Shown piece by piece: positions 16,715-25,571 of a stretch of DNA of 64,000 nucleotides (the first letter of the stretch is position 1; each line of letters begins with the position of its first letter). A program made the position numbers and the translations under genes. Source of the DNA: Aminipila sp051883075 (GTDB lineage Bacteria; Bacillota; Clostridia; Peptostreptococcales; Anaerovoracaceae); NCBI GenBank assembly GCA_051883075.1, contig JBJETA010000005.1, forward strand, positions 15,804 to 79,803, written 5' to 3'. Under the pieces are notes generated by a model. The model was not told the DNA's origin. It worked only from the letters and a program-made list of their open reading frames with translations, and made no database searches.

Positions 16715-17416
16715 CTATGGTCTCCTGAAGTAATAGCCTATGCCCCTTTTAGTCATTATATATGAAGGATTGCTGGAATCATCCTCCAGCTTTTCCCTCA
16801 GCCTTCTTATCGTTACATCTACGGTTCTTATATCGCCGTAATATTCATAGCCCCAGACTTCTTCCAGAAGCTGCTCTCTGGAAAACACCTTGTTTTCTCT
16901 CTCTGCGAGATATTTTAAAAGTTCAAATTCCCTTACCGAAAGCTCTAAGTCCTTGTTGTCCTTGCGGACTTCATAACGGTTCATGTCTATCTCAAGATTT
17001 CCGAACTTCTGAATATCCGAAGGCTCAGTGTTTTCAGCAGAAGCCATGATATCGGTCCTTCTCAGGTTAGCCTTTATTCTCGCAATAAGCTCCCTCATGC
17101 CGAAAGGCTTTGTGATATAGTCGTCAGCTCCCAGCTCAAGACCAAGAACCTTGTCAACCTCTTCTTCCTTTGCAGTCAGCATGATAATGGGTACCATGCT
17201 GCTTTCCCTTACATTTTTGCATACCTGGAAGCCGTCCATGGAAGGCAGCATCACATCAAGCAAAATTAAATCAGGGTTTTCATTTAAGGCCTTTCCCAGC
17301 CCTTCCTTTCCGTCATAGGCAGTGTCAACTTCAAAGCCTTCTTTTTTTAAGTTGAATTTTATAATATCTGAAATCGCTTTTTCATCTTCGATAATCAATA
17401 TCTTTTTAGAGTCCAT
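16715..17416 (-). CDS. walR: WalR/VicR response regulator (OmpR family)
   Basis: The start at ATG 17416 (MDSKKILIIEDEKAI) is chosen because CAGGAGG lies 8 bases upstream. 233 residues: receiver domain with acidic pair ED, phospho-acceptor Asp in LILLDVMLPSMDG, Thr and Lys in MLTAKEEE and ITKPFG; then a winged-helix DNA-binding domain ending RTVDVTIRRLREKLEDD and TKRGIGYYF. It precedes walK by 3 bases. Expected to control cell-wall hydrolases such as M23 peptidases. Confidence 0.95.
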   Translation of the reverse strand: MDSKKILIIEDEKAISDIIKFNLKKEGFEVDTAYDGKEGLGKALNENPDLILLDVMLPSMDGFQVCKNVRESSMVPIIMLTAKEEEVDKVLGLELGADDYITKPFGMRELIARIKANLRRTDIMASAENTEPSDIQKFGNLEIDMNRYEVRKDNKDLELSVREFELLKYLAERENKVFSREQLLEEVWGYEYYGDIRTVDVTIRRLREKLEDDSSNPSYIMTKRGIGYYFRRP

Positions 17417-17456
17417 GTATAAGACCTCCTGTTTGTTAGTTTGTGCAGTTCTTAGT

Positions 17457-17485
17457 ATTATATCAAAAAAAACGCTTTCGGGCAA
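17457..17485 (-). promoter_or_regulatory. Promoter of walRK
   Basis: On the minus strand, TTGCCC (17485-17480), 17 bases, TATAAT (17462-17457) preceded by TGA (extended -10). It starts directly beyond the stop of the upstream gene. Confidence 0.7.
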
Positions 17486-17486
17486 A

Positions 17487-18479
17487 TTACTCTACAATGG
17501 TGATACCGTCAAACAGTTCTTTTTCCATGGCTTTCCTGTGGTGCGGAGTATTAATTCCGGGCATTCCTCCTGTATGTATGAACAGCACCTTTTCTCCCTT
17601 TGCGATAGTTCCGTTTGCAACCATTTTCTTTAAGGCAGCATAGGTTTTGCCTGTATAGCAAGGGTCTATAATAATAGCCTCTCTTCGCGCCATTTCATAC
17701 ATAGCCTCTCTTACCTCCGGCAGCGGATTGTTATACCCTCCTCCCGTAAATTCCGTCTTTATATCAAAATCTTCCTTCTTAACATCATAATCAAGCCCCC
17801 AGTCTGCTTTTATCTTTTCAAAATAATCAAGGGCATACTGCTGCGGATCATCATAAAACGGAGCAATCATTACTCCCGTGAGCTTTACAGCCGTATCATG
17901 CAGGCCGCAGAAAAGTCCCATGTATGTACCCATGCTTCCCACAGTAACAACAACCCTTCCCTCCGGCATCTGCTTAAGGATTTCCTGTGCACACTCATAG
18001 TATCCGAGTGCGCCCAGTGAATTTGAACCTCCCATAGGTATGTAATACGGCTTTTCACCCTGTTCCTCATATCTCTTCATCACTTTTTCAGAGGTTTCCT
18101 TCAAAGGTCCGTCACCGCCTTTGTGCAAGACAACTTCAGCTCCCATCATTCTGTCCAGAAGAATATTTGCCGAAATCTCTCCGGGATAGTCGTCTTCCGA
18201 AACTATGGTGCATTTCATGCCGTATTTTGCAGCAACCGCAGCTGTAAGTCTTCCATGGTTTGTCTGTGCTCCTCCTACCGTAACAAGTGCTGTACAGCCT
18301 TTATCCTTTGCGTCCTTCAGAAAATATTCAAGCTTTCTGAGCTTATTGCCTCCCGCACCGAGACCTGTTAAATCGTCTCTTTTTATATATAGTTCAATGC
18401 CCAGATCTCCTGATAAATTTTCAAGCTTCTCTACAGGTGTTGGCAGATGTAAAAACGATACCTTTTCATGTCCGAACAT
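17487..18479 (-). CDS. D-cysteine desulfhydrase / ACC deaminase family PLP enzyme
   Basis: The start is ATG 18479 (MFGHEKVSF); GGAGG lies 5 bases upstream. 330 residues of fold-type II PLP enzyme: IKRDDLTGLGAGGNKLRKLEYFL with the Schiff-base Lys, GGAQTNHGR, and C-terminal IDPCYTGKTYAALKKM and LFIHTGGMPG. The family splits between 1-aminocyclopropane-1-carboxylate deaminase and D-cysteine desulfhydrase; in anaerobic Bacillota the latter (D-Cys to pyruvate, sulfide and ammonia) is more usual. Substrate not provable here. Monocistronic, between rbr and walR. Confidence 0.88.
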   Translation of the reverse strand: MFGHEKVSFLHLPTPVEKLENLSGDLGIELYIKRDDLTGLGAGGNKLRKLEYFLKDAKDKGCTALVTVGGAQTNHGRLTAAVAAKYGMKCTIVSEDDYPGEISANILLDRMMGAEVVLHKGGDGPLKETSEKVMKRYEEQGEKPYYIPMGGSNSLGALGYYECAQEILKQMPEGRVVVTVGSMGTYMGLFCGLHDTAVKLTGVMIAPFYDDPQQYALDYFEKIKADWGLDYDVKKEDFDIKTEFTGGGYNNPLPEVREAMYEMARREAIIIDPCYTGKTYAALKKMVANGTIAKGEKVLFIHTGGMPGINTPHHRKAMEKELFDGITIVE

Positions 18480-18550
18480 TTTCTCCTCCAATCTGCGGGG
18501 CTAACCGCACAATCCTCTATTTTAGAATTTTCTTATTTTTTATTTTACCA

Positions 18551-18577
18551 TAAAAACAGGGGCGGTTAAACCGCCCC
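18551..18577 (-). terminator. Intrinsic terminator downstream of rubrerythrin
   Basis: GGGGCGGTT-A-AACCGCCCC stem (18559-18577) followed on the minus strand by a T-rich tract (TGTTTTTATGG), 27 bases beyond the rbr stop. Confidence 0.82.
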
Positions 18578-18603
18578 ATGTCCTTATTTTTCTTATTTTT
18601 ATT

Positions 18604-19137
18604 TTAGTAATTTTTTTCACTTTCTTCAAAGTAGCTCTGTGGATGGTTGCATACAGGACATACTCCCGGTGCTTCGGTTCCCTTGTGCAGATGTCCGCAG
18701 TTTCTGCATTCCCAGACGATTTCCGCAGGCTTCTCAAATACAGTATTGCTTTCAATGTTGTTCAAAAGTGCTCTGTACCTTTCTTCGTGATGCTTTTCGA
18801 TTGCCGCTACCCCTCTGAACTGCTGGGCAAGGTCGGTAAAGCCCTCTTCTTCAGCCTCTCTTGCAAACTGTTCATACATATCTGTCCATTCATAATTTTC
18901 ACCCTCTGCAGCCGCTTTAAGGTTCTGTGCCGTATCTCCGATTCCGTTAAGTGCCTTAAACCAGAGCTTTGCATGCTCCTTTTCGTTTTCCGCAGTCTTC
19001 AGGAATAATGCTGCAATCTGCTCATACCCTTCCTTCTTTGCCTTTGAAGCATAAAAAGTATATTTGTTTCTCGCTTCCGATTCTCCTGCAAAAGCAAGCA
19101 TTAAATTTTTTTCAGTCTTTGTTCCTTTAAGTTCCAT
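18604..19137 (-). CDS. rbr: Rubrerythrin
   Basis: Non-haem di-iron peroxidase protecting anaerobes from hydrogen peroxide. 177 residues: a four-helix ferritin-like domain with metal ligands in FAGESEARNKYTFYA, AENEKEHAKLWF, REAEEEGFTDLA and AAIEKHHEERYRAL, followed by a C-terminal rubredoxin-like Fe(SCys)4 site WECRNCGHLHKG and CPVCNHPQSYF. Normal length and domain order. Consistent with a strict anaerobe. Confidence 0.97.
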   Translation of the reverse strand: MELKGTKTEKNLMLAFAGESEARNKYTFYASKAKKEGYEQIAALFLKTAENEKEHAKLWFKALNGIGDTAQNLKAAAEGENYEWTDMYEQFAREAEEEGFTDLAQQFRGVAAIEKHHEERYRALLNNIESNTVFEKPAEIVWECRNCGHLHKGTEAPGVCPVCNHPQSYFEESEKNY

Positions 19138-19289
19138 ATATGTCTCCTTTCAGAGGCAGGTGTCCATGACCTTTCTGCCCTATATAAATTTTCTTTTACA
19201 TTTATTTATATATGCCCGTAAATTCCACAATTAACCATAGTTTTAGAAATTTATCCGTGTAAATTTAAATAAATAGTTTTAAATTTGTC

Positions 19290-19318
19290 TTGACTATATG
19301 GTTGCTATATAGTTTAAC
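19290..19318 (+). promoter_or_regulatory. Promoter and operator-like palindrome upstream of the MATE gene
   Basis: TTGACT (19290-19295), 17 bases, TTTAAC (19313-19318). Inside it lies the inverted repeat ACTATAT (19293-19299) / ATATAGT (19307-19313), centred between -35 and -10, a usual place for a repressor such as a MarR-type factor. No adjacent regulator gene is present, so the binding protein is unknown. Confidence 0.45.
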
Positions 19319-19356
19319 ATGTAGTTGTATACTTTTTGAGGAGAAATTTTGATATT

Positions 19357-20688
19357 ATGAACAATTCATTACAAAGGGAATTTACATTTCCCGGTTTAAT
19401 AAAATTTGCTATACCTACTATAACAATGATGATATTTACCGCTATGTATACGCTAGTAGACGGTCTTTTTGTTTCACATTTTGTCGGCACAGATGCTTTA
19501 TCATCTGTTAACATTGCGTATCCCTTCTTCAATGTTATTATAGCTATCGGGGTAATGCTCGGCTCAGGAGGAAGTGCCATTATTGCTAAAAAGATGGGTG
19601 AAGGTTCTCATCGTGAGGCAAAGGAAAATTTCAGTCTTATTTTATACTTCGGCATATTTGTAGGTCTTTTAATAATGCTCTTTAGCGGGCTCTTTATGGA
19701 AAACCTTATGAGACTTTTAGGTGCTGATGACAATCTTATACAAGGCTGCCTTGACTACAGCTATATGATTCTGCCATTTACAATCCCTACTATATTGCAA
19801 ATGGCTTTTCAATATCTCTTTGTAACGGCAGGAAACCCTAAGCTAGGTCTTGTTCTGACAATTATGGCAGGCATCACCAACATGATTTTAGACTATGTTT
19901 TTATTGCGCTGTTGGATCTTGGAGTAAAAGGTGCCGGTCTTGCAACGGGGATGGGTATACTTATCCCGTCAGGTGTGGGTTTTCTTATGTTTATATTTAA
20001 TCGAAAGGGAACATTATGCCTGGTTAAACCGCACATTCATCCAAAAGTCATATTGAAAAGCTGTACAAACGGTGCCTCGGAGATGGTTACAGAAATGTCA
20101 AATGCAATAATCGCTTGTTTATACAATATTGTTATGATGCGTTTAATCGGTTCCGACGGTGTTGCCGCAATATCTATCATTCTTTATCTCGATTTTCTGA
20201 TGAAGGCTGTATTCTTAGGCTTTGCCATGGGAGTTGCCCCTATCATAAGCTATAACTATGGCAGTCAGAATATACGGCAGTTAAAAAAACTATTCAAATA
20301 TTCTATAAGTTTCGTTTTAACTGTTTCTATGGCTACTTTTACTTTTGCACTAACCGGTGCTTCTTTTTTGGCAGGGCTTTTTGCAGAACCGGGAACGCAT
20401 GTACATGAGCTCGCTGTAACAGGCTTTAAGATTTATTGCTTCGGTTTCCTCTTTACAGGGATAAGTATTTTTTCTTCTGCCATGTTTACAGCCTTTTCAA
20501 ACGGTTTGGTTTCAGCAATTATTTCGTTTTTCAGAACCTTTCTGTTCCTTGCAGCAGGTCTCATTATCCTGCCTTTCATTATTGGCGTGACAGGTGCATG
20601 GATTTCTGCCCCTGTTGCTGAAGGAGTGGCTATGCTTACAAGCGTGATTTTCCTGTATAAATTCAGAAACAAATACCAGTATTTATAA
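19357..20688 (+). CDS. MATE family multidrug/Na+ antiporter
   Basis: 443 residues with twelve predicted membrane helices, e.g. GLIKFAIPTITMMIFTAMYTLVDGLFVSHFVGTDALSSVNIAYPFFNVI at the N-terminus, which is the standard MATE start, and a repeat of the fold in the second half (VAAISIILYLDFLMKAVFLGFAMGVAPIISYNYG). The start is ATG 19357; AGGAG lies 13 bases upstream, long but workable, while an upstream TTG at 19336 would overlap that site. AT-richer and with different codon choice (TTA, ATA) than flanking genes, so possibly acquired. Exported substrate unknown. Confidence 0.92.
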   Translation: MNNSLQREFTFPGLIKFAIPTITMMIFTAMYTLVDGLFVSHFVGTDALSSVNIAYPFFNVIIAIGVMLGSGGSAIIAKKMGEGSHREAKENFSLILYFGIFVGLLIMLFSGLFMENLMRLLGADDNLIQGCLDYSYMILPFTIPTILQMAFQYLFVTAGNPKLGLVLTIMAGITNMILDYVFIALLDLGVKGAGLATGMGILIPSGVGFLMFIFNRKGTLCLVKPHIHPKVILKSCTNGASEMVTEMSNAIIACLYNIVMMRLIGSDGVAAISIILYLDFLMKAVFLGFAMGVAPIISYNYGSQNIRQLKKLFKYSISFVLTVSMATFTFALTGASFLAGLFAEPGTHVHELAVTGFKIYCFGFLFTGISIFSSAMFTAFSNGLVSAIISFFRTFLFLAAGLIILPFIIGVTGAWISAPVAEGVAMLTSVIFLYKFRNKYQYL

Positions 20689-20724
20689 GAATTGCTGTGC
20701 AAGACCTCAAGTTCAACCGAAAAA

Positions 20725-20767
20725 ACGGAGATGTTCCATATCTCTTTAGTACATGGAATATCTCCGT
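20725..20767. terminator. Bidirectional terminator between MATE gene and M23 gene
   Basis: 15-bp arms (20725-20739 and 20753-20767, one G-T pair) around a 13-base loop, between convergent genes, T-rich on both sides. Confidence 0.75.
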
Positions 20768-20816
20768 TAATTTATTTAAATATTAAATTTTATTTCCGGA
20801 CATTATCCCGTCAAAG

Positions 20817-22934
20817 TTATGGAAGATAATTAAACGGATTCTTAGCTGTTCCGTTTATCTGAACCTCAAAGTGAAGGTGAGGTCCCGTACTTCTTCCTGT
20901 GCTTCCTACATTTGCGATATGCTGTCCCTGGAAAACTCTGTCGCCTTTCTTTACAAAAAGCTTACTGCAGTGTGCGTATACTGTAACCATATTTCCGCCG
21001 TGGTTAATCTTAACCACATATCCGTAAGAACCGCTGTAGCCTGCAAAGATTACTGTTCCTCCGTCAGCCGCACTTATCCTTGTTCCTGTTGAGCATGCCA
21101 TATCAATACCCGAATGCATTCTTCCCCATCTTGGTCCGAACTTTGATGTCAGTCTGTAACCCGAAACAGGATAAATAAGCTTTCCTGTTCCCTGCTTTGG
21201 AGGAACAGGTTTTGTTCCCCTGATTACAACTTCTGTCGTAGGCTCTGAAAGAACAGTTGCCGCAAGCTCAGTAGATGCCACCTGCACACCGTTTTCCCTT
21301 ACGATTCTTGCAGTTACTTCCTTCTCACCGTCAACACCTTTAACCTTTGTACTTGTTTCACCCTTATAAAGGGATGCTGAGTCCTGATATTCCGTTTCAT
21401 GCGGTATCGGTGCAATATATGTTGCAACTTCAACAGTTTCAACTGTAACCATCGGTGCAGGCTTTGTCAGAATAAGCTCCTGTCCAATGCTGAGTTTTTC
21501 CGGAGTTACCGCCGGATTTGCCTCTCTCAGCTCACTTATAGTCAGTCCATATGCCTTGGCTATACCTGAAAAAGTCTCGCCCGCCGCAACAGTATGAACC
21601 TGCTTGTAAACAGCACCTGTCAAAAGCTTCTGCATAACATCATCTATGTTCTGCAGACGGCCAAGCTTTGTTTCAACCTGTTTTATCTTTACATCCTCTT
21701 TTATGCTGACCTTTTCATAATTAACATTTTCCGAATCCGTAATATAGACACTTTTGACCGCTTCCAGAATACTTTTTGCAGTTTCCTTGCTGTCCACTAT
21801 AGCTGCTCTTGTGTCGCCGACATATATTGCATAGCCCTTCGCATTCATATTACGCATATATGTCAGTCTTTTCAGCACCTGTTCGGTATCATCTATATTT
21901 TTATTTACAGCAAACACTCTTTTAAAAGTAATGTCCTCATCCCTGTCAATAGAAATTTCGGCATTGTGTTCCTTTGAAAGCTGTTCACTGAGAATGTCCA
22001 CAATTCTAAGTACATCCTCCTGCTTTTTTACCATGCCCAGAGTTCTTCCGTTGTACGCATATTCATACGCTGTACAATAGTTAAATACCGATACACAGAA
22101 TATTGCAACAACCACCGCTGAAGCAAATATGAAAAGCAGCCTTTTTTTATTTATTTCTGCCCATTCTCTTGCAAAATTGAATTTTCTGTTGCCCTTTTTA
22201 ACTATTATGTTTGTCTTATCTGCAATTTCATCATTTTTATCATCCATGCGGTTTATAAAACGGACCATTTTCTTTGCCGCTTCTTTTTCCCGTTCAATGA
22301 AATTGTTTTTCGCAGTAATAAACCGTCTCATCAGCCTTCGGTTTTTCTGATGTCTTTCCCATTTCTTATCGGGATTTTCCGCATAGTATGTATCCATTTT
22401 ATATGTCAGGCTCTTTTTAAGCCACGCACATCCCATGCTTACACTTGTGCAGGAAGCCTTCAGTTCTTCCTTCATGCTTTCAAAAAGGCTTTCCCCCATC
22501 CCTCCAAAGGCAAGGAAAAAGGAGCCTATGCCGCCATGTATTTTGGCAAAGCCATCCAGAAAGCTGTCAAAGATTCGTGAAATGCGAGTTTCTCTTTTCT
22601 CTGCCGCTGTCTTAACCTCTCTGCTTTCAACAGCTTCAACTTTTTCGTTTGTAACAGCAGCCTGTTTTGATGCCTCTGAAAAAGCCTCCTGACAAGCTTT
22701 TTCATTTTCTTCTGCATCAATCTGCTCCTGAAGGGCTTTCGATCTCGCTGCCGCTTCCTCTTTTTTTCTTTTTAAATCTTCCTCTGCTCTTATCTCCGCA
22801 GGTGTTTTGGGAAAGCCCTTTAAAAAATCATCGCCGTTTTTTTCATTTCCGAGATTTTCAAGATCCTGAATAAGGCTTCCCGGTTTATTTCTGTTTTCTT
22901 TTTTATCTAAATCTTCTTTGAAGAATTTTGCCAT
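20817..22934 (-). CDS. Membrane-anchored M23 peptidase with LysM and G5 domains
   Basis: Peptidoglycan endopeptidase. 705 residues: a long charged, Glu/Lys-rich cytoplasmic segment (~1-265), one membrane helix (~268-288, LLFIFASAVVVAIFCVSVF), an extracellular linker, LysM (~450-497, HTVAAGETFSGIAKAYGLT), a G5-like domain (~515-580) and a C-terminal M23 domain with zinc ligands in MHSGIDMA and HLHFEV. LysM-G5-M23 is common in Clostridia. The big N-terminal cytoplasmic part is unusual. It overlaps the dnaD-like gene by 28 bases and ends the yybS operon. Confidence 0.88.
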   Translation of the reverse strand: MAKFFKEDLDKKENRNKPGSLIQDLENLGNEKNGDDFLKGFPKTPAEIRAEEDLKRKKEEAAARSKALQEQIDAEENEKACQEAFSEASKQAAVTNEKVEAVESREVKTAAEKRETRISRIFDSFLDGFAKIHGGIGSFFLAFGGMGESLFESMKEELKASCTSVSMGCAWLKKSLTYKMDTYYAENPDKKWERHQKNRRLMRRFITAKNNFIEREKEAAKKMVRFINRMDDKNDEIADKTNIIVKKGNRKFNFAREWAEINKKRLLFIFASAVVVAIFCVSVFNYCTAYEYAYNGRTLGMVKKQEDVLRIVDILSEQLSKEHNAEISIDRDEDITFKRVFAVNKNIDDTEQVLKRLTYMRNMNAKGYAIYVGDTRAAIVDSKETAKSILEAVKSVYITDSENVNYEKVSIKEDVKIKQVETKLGRLQNIDDVMQKLLTGAVYKQVHTVAAGETFSGIAKAYGLTISELREANPAVTPEKLSIGQELILTKPAPMVTVETVEVATYIAPIPHETEYQDSASLYKGETSTKVKGVDGEKEVTARIVRENGVQVASTELAATVLSEPTTEVVIRGTKPVPPKQGTGKLIYPVSGYRLTSKFGPRWGRMHSGIDMACSTGTRISAADGGTVIFAGYSGSYGYVVKINHGGNMVTVYAHCSKLFVKKGDRVFQGQHIANVGSTGRSTGPHLHFEVQINGTAKNPFNYLP

Positions 22935-24208
22935 AATTCCGCTTCGCTGAGCCTTTCATTGAAACAGCTGCAGCGTTCCCCCATATCATTTCTTCCTGTA
23001 TCTTTACATTTACTGCATTTATAGCTGACCTCCATATAGTCCACAGGGAAATTGTTTTCAGTAAGCTTAAATGCCTTTTCCTCTGCAAGTGCATCTATTT
23101 TCAGCCTGAAATTTTTCAGCTGCTCTTTTGCATTCGGTGCGCCCGAAACCATTATCCTGGACAATCTAATGCCAAGGCTCCTCATTTCTTCATCAATCCG
23201 TTTTATCTCAGGAAGCTTCTCATAGATTTCCTCCCTATGCTCTGCCGCCTCATTCTCCGCCTTTTCACGAAGCATATCATAATAACGGAATACAACTGCC
23301 GCACTTACGGTTCTGCCGCTTCCTGCAGTCTGGGCAGAGCTTTCCCTGCCGCTTTGTCTGCTTTCTTCATTCCAGTTTTCCAATATTTTATTTACGTAAT
23401 TGATGTTTGGATTTGAAATACCGCTTGTTTTCGCACATGCCTCAAGCACCTTTTCAAGCGTGCATCCCATATCCTGAAACCACCTGTCCATTATCAGCTT
23501 TTCCTGCTCGGTAGCATTTCTGTTAAAACCAAGCGCCTGCATAACCCTTTTGTATTGATAGTGTCTGCTGTCAACCTCCTGCAGATATTTTTCAACGTCT
23601 TCTTTATTGCGCAGGTCCTTTGCAATCCATTCCTTGAGAACTGCCCCTACATAATTTACGGAGTCCTTTTTTCTCATATTTTTACAGTAGGAATACGCAT
23701 ACAATATAAGTTCCGGTGAAGCTTCAAGCTCTTCCAGCCATGACAGCACAGTTACAGGCTCCTTGCCGGACAAAAGCTTCCCTTTTATCTTTTCTATATT
23801 TTCAAAAAGCTCCTTTACCTGTACATCCACCAGCTTATCCTCAGCAGCTGAAGCTTTTTCTTTTTTGCTGCGCTTATGCTGTGGACAGTAAAGCTGCTCT
23901 TTAAGATTGACAAATTCCACACAATAGTGGAACTTATCCTTCGGGTCCTCAAAATGCTTTATGACAACACCCATAGACTCCCAATATGTCCAGGCTTTGA
24001 GGACATCTTCTTCTTCCAAAGCAAGCTGCTTCGCTATGCTTTCATTATCCATATAATATCCTGCATTTGCATACATAAGCGCAAAAAGATAAATCTTCAC
24101 ATATTCAGCAGGAGCGCCTGCCATATATTCACTTATAAATATATTTTCAACACTTGTATCCAAAAGGTATAGCTCGTTTGCTTTCTTTTTTATAAAATTA
24201 CTCTGCAT
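22907..24208 (-). CDS. DnaD-domain protein fused to the N-terminal part of a DnaC-type helicase loader
   Basis: 433 residues. Residues ~1-115 form an N-terminal winged-helix-like region (MYANAGYYMDNESIAKQLALEEEDVLKAWTYWESMGV). Two DnaD-like helical modules follow (~130-205 and ~210-285, LNVEQ-like blocks FNRNATEQEKLIMDRWFQDMG and NYVNKILENW). The C-terminal ~120 residues match the N-terminal region of Clostridial DnaC-type loaders: coiled coil REEIYEKLPEIKRIDEEMRSLGI, then a zinc finger CSKCKDTGRNDMGERCSC. The AAA+ ATPase that normally follows is absent; the gene stops about 14 residues after the finger. Next to dnaB, so a role in helicase loading is likely. See findings. Confidence 0.8.
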   Translation of the reverse strand: MQSNFIKKKANELYLLDTSVENIFISEYMAGAPAEYVKIYLFALMYANAGYYMDNESIAKQLALEEEDVLKAWTYWESMGVVIKHFEDPKDKFHYCVEFVNLKEQLYCPQHKRSKKEKASAAEDKLVDVQVKELFENIEKIKGKLLSGKEPVTVLSWLEELEASPELILYAYSYCKNMRKKDSVNYVGAVLKEWIAKDLRNKEDVEKYLQEVDSRHYQYKRVMQALGFNRNATEQEKLIMDRWFQDMGCTLEKVLEACAKTSGISNPNINYVNKILENWNEESRQSGRESSAQTAGSGRTVSAAVVFRYYDMLREKAENEAAEHREEIYEKLPEIKRIDEEMRSLGIRLSRIMVSGAPNAKEQLKNFRLKIDALAEEKAFKLTENNFPVDYMEVSYKCSKCKDTGRNDMGERCSCFNERLSEAELWQNSSKKI

Positions 24209-24231
24209 CCGTACCTTCTCACTTTTCTATA

Positions 24232-25554
24232 TTAACCTAAATTGTTTTTATTCACAAATCTCGTGTACTTTCCTAACCATGTCAGCTCAACAGTTCCCGT
24301 AGGACCGCTTCGCTGCTTTGCAATGATAACCTCACATACTCCCGGTTTTTCAGTTTCCGGGTTGTAATAATCATCCCTGTATAAAAACAACACAATATCC
24401 GCATCCTGCTCTATTGAGCCTGATTCTCTTAAGTCAGACAAAATCGGTCTGTGGTCCATTCTCTGTTCAGGCGCACGGGAAAGCTGTGAAAGAAGTATAA
24501 CCGGACAATCCATTTCTCTTGCGAGAAGCTTAAGCATTCTCGATAATGCCGAAATTTCCTGCTGACGGCTTTCATTTCTTCCTTCATAGTTCATAAGCTG
24601 CAAATAGTCAACGATAATCATATCAAGACCCTTCTCAGCCTTCAGTCTTCTGCACTTGTTCTTCATTTCCATGATACTGATTCCCGGAGTATCATCAATG
24701 AATATATTTGCCTTTGAAAGGGTGTCCAGTCCGATGTTTATATCTTCCCAGTCTTTTCTCTCAAGCTGTCCGGTTTTAAGCTTCTGCATCTCAATCCTTG
24801 ATTCCATGGAGAGAAGTCTTTGTCCCAATTCTTCCTTGCTCATTTCCAGACTGAAAATCAAAACGCTGGCATTTCCCTTTATTGCAGACTGCAATGCCAC
24901 ATTTAACGCAAAGGCTGTTTTTCCCATGGCAGGTCTTGCCGCAAGTATAATCAGGTTTGAGCGCTGAAATCCCGCAGTCTTTGCATCTAAGTCCACAAAG
25001 CCCGTAGGGATGCCCGTGATGTTTCCTTCCATCCTTGAGATTTCATCAATCATCTCCATGTTTGAAAGCAGGACATCCTGCAAAGGAGAATAATCCTTGC
25101 TCTGTTTCTTCTGCGCAATCTCGAAGATTCCTCTTTCAGCATGATCAAGGACGGTTTCAGCCTCCGTCTTTTCCTGATAACTCTCATCTATGATATCGCC
25201 TGCAGTTTTTATAAGGCTTCGCAATACTGCCTTTTCAGCAACAATCTTAGCGTACTGCACGGCATTTGATGTGGCAGGCACACCGCTTGGAAGAGAAGTC
25301 ACATATGCTCTTCCGCCTACCATTTCCAGTGCCTTCCTTTTTTTCAGTTCTTCTGCAACCGTCAGGGCATCTACCGGCTCATTTTTTTTGCATAATTCAG
25401 ATATTGCCGTAAAAATCTCTTTATGTATCTCACTGTAAAAGTCCTCCGCCTTTACAGTTTCCAATATATCAAACAGAGCATCTTTACTGAGCATGGCAGC
25501 TCCGAGAACCGATTTTTCCGCATCGTCGTTATGCGGTGGAACTTTCTCTAACAT
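24232..25554 (-). CDS. dnaB: Replicative DNA helicase (DnaB family)
   Basis: Hexameric helicase that unwinds DNA at the fork (called DnaC in B. subtilis). 440 residues: N-terminal PHNDDAEKSVLGAAML helical domain, then a RecA-type motor with Walker A AARPAMGKTAFAL (~205), Walker B MIIVDYLQLM (~310) and SGSIEQDADIVLFLYRD near the end. No intein. CAGGAG precedes the ATG. Downstream of rplI, as in most Bacillota. Confidence 0.97.
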   Translation of the reverse strand: MLEKVPPHNDDAEKSVLGAAMLSKDALFDILETVKAEDFYSEIHKEIFTAISELCKKNEPVDALTVAEELKKRKALEMVGGRAYVTSLPSGVPATSNAVQYAKIVAEKAVLRSLIKTAGDIIDESYQEKTEAETVLDHAERGIFEIAQKKQSKDYSPLQDVLLSNMEMIDEISRMEGNITGIPTGFVDLDAKTAGFQRSNLIILAARPAMGKTAFALNVALQSAIKGNASVLIFSLEMSKEELGQRLLSMESRIEMQKLKTGQLERKDWEDINIGLDTLSKANIFIDDTPGISIMEMKNKCRRLKAEKGLDMIIVDYLQLMNYEGRNESRQQEISALSRMLKLLAREMDCPVILLSQLSRAPEQRMDHRPILSDLRESGSIEQDADIVLFLYRDDYYNPETEKPGVCEVIIAKQRSGPTGTVELTWLGKYTRFVNKNNLG

Positions 25555-25571
25555 ACGATGTTCTCCTGATT

